The notes below the pieces were generated by a model. It saw only the letters and a list, made by a program, of their open reading frames with translations, did no database searches and was not told where the DNA came from. A stretch of 20,642 bases of DNA from Methyloprofundus sp. (GTDB lineage Bacteria > Pseudomonadota > Gammaproteobacteria > Methylococcales > Methylomonadaceae). The DNA lies in the NCBI GenBank assembly GCA_013138555.1, contig WTCN01000131.1, forward strand, positions 1-20,642. The letters are read 5' to 3'. A program made the position numbers and the translations under genes. Shown here one piece after another: positions 16,344-20,642 of the stretch. Each line of letters opens with the position of its first letter. Within the stretch, counting starts at the first letter, position 1.

Positions 16344-16520
16344 ATGTACAATTTGCAAACTGCACTTGATGAAAGGTTAGCTGCTCTTAATAATAAAAGA
16401 ATAAAATCAGAACAAACGGTTAAAGTTAATGATACTTCTAAAGAGTATATAGAATGGTCATTAAAGCAAGCGGGCATACTGAACAAAAATGGCAAAATGG
16501 CAAAATGGTTAATAAGGTAG
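16344..16520 (+). CDS. Small protein, candidate antitoxin of the PARP-like toxin
   Basis: A 58-residue ORF starting at ATG 16344, with a strong GGGAGGG ribosome binding site. It has a helical, Lys/Glu-rich N-terminal half (LDERLAALNNKRIKSEQ) and a C-terminal segment EYIEWSLKQAGILNKNGK. I do not recognise a named family. Its size, its position 11 bp before the ADP-ribosyltransferase-like gene and its own good ribosome binding site suggest it is the antitoxin of a type II pair. The last residues (MAKWLIR) lie after an 8-bp tandem duplication. Removing one copy would give an end MVNKVAVS with a stop directly abutting the next start codon, so the present C-terminus may be a recent frameshift. Function is inferred from context only. 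Confidence 0.6.
   Translation: MYNLQTALDERLAALNNKRIKSEQTVKVNDTSKEYIEWSLKQAGILNKNGKMAKWLIR
16491..16506 (+). repeat. 8-bp tandem duplication inside the candidate antitoxin gene
   Basis: GGCAAAAT occurs twice head to tail at 16491-16498 and 16499-16506, followed by GG. Eight is not a multiple of three, so a change in copy number shifts the frame of the 3' end of the 58-residue ORF. Confidence 0.85.
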
Positions 16521-16531
16521 CTGTTTCATAA

Positions 16532-17179
16532 ATGTATGTATCTCCAGGGCTTGTAGTCGGTTTTCATGGCTGCGATAGAGGTGTTTTTGAGCAAGTCATA
16601 AAACAAGGATCTCATTTATCTAATAGTGAGAATGATTATGACTGGCTGGGGCATGGTATTTATTTTTGGGAAGGGAGTTATAACAGAGCTTTAGAATGGG
16701 CGCAAAAAAGTGATAGGGTCAAGTTTCCTGCGGTCATTGGTGCTTTTATTAAGCTTGGCAACTGTATTGACCTGCTTGATGCGGAGTATCTAAAACAAGT
16801 TAAGTCTACATATGATATTTTGAAACTAGAAAGTGAAGAGCTTGGGCAAGAATTGCCAAAGAATAAAGTATGTATTGATGACATTAGTTTTGTTAGGTTG
16901 CTGGATTGCCGAGTTATGTTGCGTTTGCAGCAATTAAATAATGAGCTTATTGTTCAGGATTTAGGTCTTGCTGATATGACAGGGAAAAATAAGAGGAAAA
17001 TCCAGAATCACTCCCAGTTTATTGATTCAGTTAGAGGAATGTTCCCTGAAGGTGGTGAGCTATATGAAGGAGCTGGATTTAGAGCGCAAAATCATATACA
17101 GCTTTGCATTGTTAATCCGAATTCAATAATGGGCTATTTTGATCCGATTAAGCATAATAGTTGGTATAAAAAGGTTTAA
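16532..17179 (+). CDS. PARP-like ADP-ribosyltransferase-fold protein, probable toxin
   Basis: 215 residues. The N-terminal part has the layout of the PARP/ART signature: FHGCD (11-15, H12) in place of the nicotinamide-side HG(S/T), then an IKQG..L segment, then LGHGIYFWEG (39-48, Y44), then NRALEWA (51-57), equivalent to GKGIYFA...A.Y in PARPs. The C-terminal segment FRAQNHIQLCIVNPNSIMGYF (183-203) resembles the strand carrying the third catalytic residue. The usual Glu is not evident there; Q186, N187, H188 or Q190 would fill that area. Such proteins use NAD to modify protein, RNA or DNA, or act as NADases. No signal peptide or membrane segment is seen, so it acts in the cytoplasm. The small ORF 11 bp upstream is its likely antitoxin. 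The family assignment is from motif recognition and may be DUF3990-like. Confidence 0.6.
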   Translation: MYVSPGLVVGFHGCDRGVFEQVIKQGSHLSNSENDYDWLGHGIYFWEGSYNRALEWAQKSDRVKFPAVIGAFIKLGNCIDLLDAEYLKQVKSTYDILKLESEELGQELPKNKVCIDDISFVRLLDCRVMLRLQQLNNELIVQDLGLADMTGKNKRKIQNHSQFIDSVRGMFPEGGELYEGAGFRAQNHIQLCIVNPNSIMGYFDPIKHNSWYKKV

Positions 17180-17228
17180 AATAGCAAAAAATTAAGCTAA
17201 CTGCATCTGTGTTTTTTGTGCTTTAAGT

Positions 17229-17258
17229 TTGAAAAAATGTCTATTTTTAATATATAAA
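17229..17258 (+). promoter_or_regulatory. Candidate promoter of the mcrB-like operon
   Basis: TTGAAA (17229-17234) and TATAAA (17253-17258) are 18 bp apart, 19 bp before the ATG at 17278. AAGGA at 17269-17273 serves as ribosome binding site. The 98-bp gap after the toxin gene suggests that the restriction operon has its own promoter, although AT-rich DNA makes chance matches common. Confidence 0.4.
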
Positions 17259-17277
17259 GGAAATAAAAAAGGAATAT

Positions 17278-18330
17278 ATGAGTACGCCTATACAAAAAAT
17301 ATTATTTGGCAGCCCTGGAACAGGAAAGAGTCATAGAATTGATCAGAAAATAATTCCTAATGTTTTGAAAATTGATATTGGTAGAACGCCCCAAAATATT
17401 ATCAAAACGGTTTTTCATCCTGAGTATACCTACGGTGATTTTATCGGAAAATTAATGCCGATTACTCGCTCAGGTAAGGTGGAATATAATTTTTATGAGG
17501 GGCATTTTTTAAGGGCTTTAGCGCAAGCTTATAAAAATATAATATCATCGTATGATCATAAAGAAAATAAAATAGAAGACACTGATATAGAAAATGTTGT
17601 TTTAATTATTGATGAAATTAATCGAGGAAATTCGGCTGCAATTTTTGGCTCTGTTTTTCAATTATTGGATAGAGATGATAGTGGGTGGTCTAGTTATTAT
17701 ATTAGTATCAATGAAATAGAATTTATTAAAATATTAGAACTTATTGGGGTTGAATTTTCTTATGATAGTCATGGTAAGGTTGATAAATATGAGCTTAAAC
17801 CTCATGGAAGTGTAAAACTAAAGACATTCCAAGAAAAATTAAGTTTCTTAAACTTTGATTTAATTAATAGAACTATAAAAATCCCCCCTAACCTCTCAAT
17901 TGTTGCAACAATGAACACTTCTGACAGCTCTATCTATTATATGGACAGTGCATTTAAGCGTCGCTGGGAGTGGGAGTTTATAGATATAGATTCAAAATCG
18001 ATTTGTTTTGAAGGTATTGCTTTTAAAAGTAGACCTGATTGGGAAGGTTTTATTGAAAAACTTAACGCCTTTATAAAAAGCAATCATAAATCTATTCGTG
18101 GGATAGAAGACAAACAAGTAGGTTACTATTTTATCAAGGGTGATGAAATTAAAAAATCTTGTATCCAAAATAAACTAATGTTCTTTTTGTGGGATAGTGT
18201 TTTTAATCGAGATAAGAAACCACTTGTTTCACTATTGTATGGCGATAAAAACAAAGAGCATGAGCTAATTACCTTTGGAGATTTTGCGCAACAAGTGGAT
18301 ACATTTATAGAAAAAATAAAATCATTTTAA
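17278..18330 (+). CDS. McrB-like AAA+ NTPase (restriction motor subunit)
   Basis: 350 residues made almost only of the McrB-type AAA+ domain. Walker A is GSPGTGKS (11-18), Walker B is LIIDEINRGN (109-118), and the McrB signature MNTSDSS (212-218; MNTADRS in E. coli) is followed by the arginine-rich AFKRRWEW (225-232). In McrBC, a GTP-driven hexameric ring of this subunit translocates DNA and activates the nuclease partner. No extra N-terminal domain is present: E. coli McrB has ~160 residues of methylcytosine-binding DUF3578 before its motor. An insertion of ~60 residues (about 135-200) lies between Walker B and the signature, where a specificity element could sit. The nuclease gene starts 2 bp after the stop, so the two are coupled. 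AT-rich codon use differs from lolA and mrcB. Confidence 0.85.
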   Translation: MSTPIQKILFGSPGTGKSHRIDQKIIPNVLKIDIGRTPQNIIKTVFHPEYTYGDFIGKLMPITRSGKVEYNFYEGHFLRALAQAYKNIISSYDHKENKIEDTDIENVVLIIDEINRGNSAAIFGSVFQLLDRDDSGWSSYYISINEIEFIKILELIGVEFSYDSHGKVDKYELKPHGSVKLKTFQEKLSFLNFDLINRTIKIPPNLSIVATMNTSDSSIYYMDSAFKRRWEWEFIDIDSKSICFEGIAFKSRPDWEGFIEKLNAFIKSNHKSIRGIEDKQVGYYFIKGDEIKKSCIQNKLMFFLWDSVFNRDKKPLVSLLYGDKNKEHELITFGDFAQQVDTFIEKIKSF

Positions 18331-18332
18331 AT

Positions 18333-19964
18333 ATGTTTAATTTTAAAAATTTAAAATTAGATAAGAGGGAAAGTCCAGAAAATACCAGTTCATTTGTAGG
18401 TATTCGCCGTAATGAAAATAATGACCTAGTATTTCGTTTGCCAAAAGGATTTAATGATTTTCCTGATAATAATTTCGAGGAAACTAAAAATCTATTTTTT
18501 AAAATGTATCGAACGTTTAAAAAATTTGAGAATGACAATAAAAACTTTCAAACGGATCAACGTTCTGCAGGGAAAGATAATATAGAAGTAGGTGGAAATG
18601 CCTATAGTTTTAAAGATAAAGAAGAGAATGATGTGATTCTTTATAGTAAAATTTCAGTGATAGAAAATTTACTTGAAGCGTATCGTGACCTATCTTTAGA
18701 TGTTATTGAGAGGAAAATAGGGCGTGATGAAGAAATTGACTACTCTAAAATTGATAAATATTTACATAAAGCAATTTATTTAGAAGATGATGTGATTTAT
18801 ATTGATGAAATGGAATTGCCTCGCCATTTTTTACAATATAAGTCGGCTTCATTGATTGACCTATTCTGTTTTATCTTGTGTGAATTAGAGCTTGAGTTGC
18901 AGCAGGAATCAGATGAGCGGGTTAAAGAGTTAGCTCGCCGCTTTAAAGAGCAACATTTAAATCATGACCAATCTCTTTTTAATGAAGAAACCTTTGATGT
19001 CACTATCTCTGATTTGAAAGATAGTTTAGATGATATTGATAAAGTAACTGCATATAAAGATGAAGATTATTGGCGATTATATGAGGCAATAGAGACATTT
19101 CTTTATGGTGAGTTAGATATGGAAAATCCTGATGAAGACGGTGTTTTTTGGGGAGTTAGTAATTTCTATCAAATTTGGGAAGATATGTGTAATACTTTTG
19201 CATTTTCTGAGTTTAAACCTATTTATGCAGATACAGATATTATTTTCAATGGTCAAAGGGTATCTAATTGTTCATTTGGTAGGCAGAGAATATATAAAAA
19301 AGATGACTTTGAAAATCCTTTTTTTATAGAATTTAGACAGAAGAAAAAGTGGATGCGTCCTGATTTTGTCGGTTTGATAGACGGAAATGATAATATTTTT
19401 GTGTCTAATGGAATTCGAGTAAATATATCTAGTATAAATAATATTACTAATCCCTATAATAAAGATAAGATAAAAACAGTTGATTTTATTTTATCTGTAG
19501 AGGGTGATGATGATAGTATTTTGAAAAATACTATCAAAAAATTAAAAAGGAAGTTAATTTCACGTCGGTCAAATCGAAAAACAAAGTTTGGAAGTAATAA
19601 AGTATTTAATTATCCTTTTTCTGATTTTGAAAGCTCCTTTGGTGAGTATAGAAATAATGCTTCAGTTTTTATTTTTGACTGGAAGTATATGGATGTTTCT
19701 AACTATTGTTCTAAAAATAAAAAGTTAGATATGGATATTACTAAACAACTTTGTTATGAGTTTTCTATGCAAAAAAATAGTTCTTTTAATAAATTAGAAA
19801 GTGAATTTGTTATTCCTTTCTTTTTTTATGAGAATGAACTTAATGGTGCGCTAGGAGTTGATGTGAAGGATGATAATCTTTATGGACGTTTAAAAGATAG
19901 TGAAATAACAGTATTTAAAGCTGATTTTAATAAAATACAGGAATTTTATCTAAATCATGGTTAG
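18333..19964 (+). CDS. McrC/LlaJI-like PD-(D/E)XK restriction nuclease
   Basis: 543 residues, acidic and AT-rich. The C-terminal third carries a PD-(D/E)XK nuclease core. MRPDFVGLI (341-349) supplies P343-D344, FIFDWKYM (446-453) supplies D449-x-K451, and DITKQLCYEF (468-477) matches the KQLxxY helix of McrC and LlaJI-type nucleases. The N-terminal ~280 residues are mostly helical, with a Glu-rich stretch (183-205), and probably contact the AAA+ ring or DNA; I recognise no domain there. By analogy with McrBC, the motor encoded 2 bp upstream brings it to its target, where it cuts DNA in the cytoplasm. No methyltransferase is nearby, which argues for cutting modified (for example methylated phage) DNA. 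The last 8 bp overlap the next gene. There is no ribosome binding site of its own, so translation is probably coupled to the motor gene. Confidence 0.75.
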   Translation: MFNFKNLKLDKRESPENTSSFVGIRRNENNDLVFRLPKGFNDFPDNNFEETKNLFFKMYRTFKKFENDNKNFQTDQRSAGKDNIEVGGNAYSFKDKEENDVILYSKISVIENLLEAYRDLSLDVIERKIGRDEEIDYSKIDKYLHKAIYLEDDVIYIDEMELPRHFLQYKSASLIDLFCFILCELELELQQESDERVKELARRFKEQHLNHDQSLFNEETFDVTISDLKDSLDDIDKVTAYKDEDYWRLYEAIETFLYGELDMENPDEDGVFWGVSNFYQIWEDMCNTFAFSEFKPIYADTDIIFNGQRVSNCSFGRQRIYKKDDFENPFFIEFRQKKKWMRPDFVGLIDGNDNIFVSNGIRVNISSINNITNPYNKDKIKTVDFILSVEGDDDSILKNTIKKLKRKLISRRSNRKTKFGSNKVFNYPFSDFESSFGEYRNNASVFIFDWKYMDVSNYCSKNKKLDMDITKQLCYEFSMQKNSSFNKLESEFVIPFFFYENELNGALGVDVKDDNLYGRLKDSEITVFKADFNKIQEFYLNHG

Positions 19965-20370
19965 TAAGAATATAAAATCTGAAAGTTATTTTGTTACCTA
20001 TTTAAGCGTAAAAAACAATGAGTACTTAAATAAAGCACTTATTGACCCATTAGTTGATAATTTTTTTAGGGAAAGGAAAATTGTAAATTATCAGTCAATT
20101 ATAGAAAATGCAGATATATCAGATTTGGATTATTCAAAAAAAGATAAATTTTTTGAATACCTTTATAGCTATATATTTAATGATATTTATAAAAAAGATG
20201 GAAAAGTTGAGGTTGTCACTAAATATTGCATTACTTTAGATAAAGAAAATTGTCCACAGAAATGTGAGAAAACAGAAATATTTTATGATGAATTTTTATT
20301 GTATGATCAACCTGTATTTTATTTTATTTATTTAGATATACAGGATATTTTTAACTTTTTACGGAAGTGA
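19957..20370 (+). CDS. Unrecognised third protein of the McrBC-like operon
   Basis: 137 residues; I recognise no family. The ATG lies inside the end of the nuclease gene (overlap ATGGTTAG, 19957-19964), so it is translationally coupled and very probably part of the same system. It is rich in Asp, Lys, Tyr and Phe. It carries CPQKC (98-102), a CX3C pair that could bind metal or form a disulphide, and an aromatic tail (FYFIYLDIQDIFNFL). There is no signal peptide, no confident membrane helix and no nuclease motif. It might be a specificity factor, an inhibitor or immunity regulator, or the counterpart of the short accessory subunits seen in some multi-gene restriction systems. That is inference from position alone. 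Base composition matches the two upstream genes. Confidence 0.65.
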   Translation: MVSKNIKSESYFVTYLSVKNNEYLNKALIDPLVDNFFRERKIVNYQSIIENADISDLDYSKKDKFFEYLYSYIFNDIYKKDGKVEVVTKYCITLDKENCPQKCEKTEIFYDEFLLYDQPVFYFIYLDIQDIFNFLRK

Positions 20371-20403
20371 GTACGATACTATCATGAACAGAAATATTAT
20401 ATT

Positions 20404-20424
20404 GCCTACCTTGACTTGGTAGCC
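20404..20424. other. Small hairpin before rarA
   Basis: GCCTACC 20404-20410 can pair with GGTAGCC 20418-20424 (one mismatch) around TTGACTT. It lies in the 70-bp gap between the island's last gene and the rarA start. No T-run follows, so a terminator is doubtful; it may mark the old lolA-rarA spacer or the island end. Confidence 0.3.
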
Positions 20425-20440
20425 TATCAGAGCAAACAAA

Positions 20441-20642
20441 TTGAACAAAAAACCCTTAGCAGACCTGATGCGCCCTGAGTCTCTGGAAGATTACGCAGGA
20501 CAAAAACATATTTTACAGCCCGGAAAACCGCTGTATGAGGCAATTAACGCAGGTCGCCTGCATTCAATGATTTTTTGGGGACCGCCGGGAACCGGTAAAA
20601 CCATGCTGGCACGGATGGTTGCCAAATATTAAAATGCAGAGT
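20441..20642 (+). pseudogene. rarA: rarA (mgsA) 5' portion, interrupted by an in-frame stop
   Basis: The frame starts at TTG 20441; no in-frame ATG exists upstream, because a TAG lies at 20420-20422. It gives 63 residues matching the start of replication-associated recombination protein A: PLADLMRPESLEDYAGQKH, then LHSMIFWGPPGTGKT (40-54) with Walker A at 47-54. RarA is an AAA+ ATPase acting at stalled replication forks with SSB. A TAA at 20630-20632 falls between AKY and NAE, where E. coli reads ARYANAD, so exactly one sense codon has become a stop and the reading continues in frame to the window edge. A single substitution (for example TCA to TAA) would explain it. It is either a nonsense mutation or an error near a sequence end. 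The remaining gene lies outside the window. Confidence 0.65.

Larger units (their letters stand above)
16305..20440 (+). mobile_element. AT-rich accessory (defence-type) island between lolA and rarA
   Basis: This block holds a probable toxin-antitoxin pair and a three-gene McrBC-like operon, all on the plus strand and visibly richer in A/T than parC-mrcB-lolA. The boundaries are inferred: the left is just after the lolA stop and the right just before the rarA TTG. No integrase, transposase, tRNA or clear direct repeats mark the ends, so the mechanism of insertion is unknown. This is an interpretation of gene order, not a mapped element. Confidence 0.5.

Noticed and set aside
16532..17179. DarT-type DNA ADP-ribosyltransferase with a DarG partner
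   Set aside because: No macrodomain antitoxin is nearby, and the HG...GIYF motif is closer to PARP or DUF3990-like proteins.

Overview
The window looks like chromosomal DNA of a gammaproteobacterium. Oligoribonuclease, RsgA, ParC, a PBP1b-type penicillin-binding protein with a UB2H-like region, LolA and the start of RarA all resemble gammaproteobacterial proteins. A methanotroph-like member (Methylococcales) is my guess from the style of the palindromic intergenic repeats; I could not test it. No rRNA, tRNA or CRISPR array was seen.

Layout. At 1-990 are the tail of an unknown gene, a small palindrome, a close bacterial homologue of the cytokine/tautomerase MIF (minus strand), and a long near-perfect inverted repeat. 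At 991-3872 a B12-binding-type radical SAM protein (minus) and a secreted alpha/beta hydrolase (plus) diverge. At 3920-6129, rsgA and an M48/Ste24-type membrane protease lie on the minus strand with a strong hairpin between them. At 6435-9150, orn, a duplicated fluoride-channel gene (crcB) and serS run on the plus strand. serS is flanked by two related miniature inverted-repeat elements. At 9359-10540 (minus) is a lipoprotein with a von Willebrand A domain and an OmpA-type peptidoglycan-binding domain. At 10541-11025 is a gene-free stretch holding a 170-bp nested palindrome. At 11026-16304 is a tight operon: parC, mrcB (PBP1b-like), lolA.

From 16305 to 20440 an AT-rich accessory block separates lolA from the start of rarA, two genes that are neighbours in many gammaproteobacteria. 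It reads as a small defence island. First comes a two-gene module: a 58-residue ORF plus a 215-residue protein with a PARP-like ADP-ribosyltransferase signature, probably a toxin-antitoxin pair. Then comes a three-gene operon: an McrB-like AAA+ GTPase, a PD-(D/E)XK nuclease of McrC/LlaJI type, and an unrecognised 137-residue protein whose start overlaps the nuclease stop. No methyltransferase is present, so modification-dependent restriction is the likeliest function. The rarA reading frame at the right edge is interrupted by an in-frame TAA inside a conserved stretch.

Most novel points: (1) the CrcB protein is an internal duplication in which the second half lacks its own first helix (4+3 helices), which would place the halves antiparallel in one chain and leave one degenerate pore; (2) the three-gene McrBC-like operon with an unknown third component; (3) the PARP-like toxin module, whose small partner carries an 8-bp tandem duplication that shifts its end out of a perfect stop-start junction; (4) the two related inverted-repeat elements around serS.
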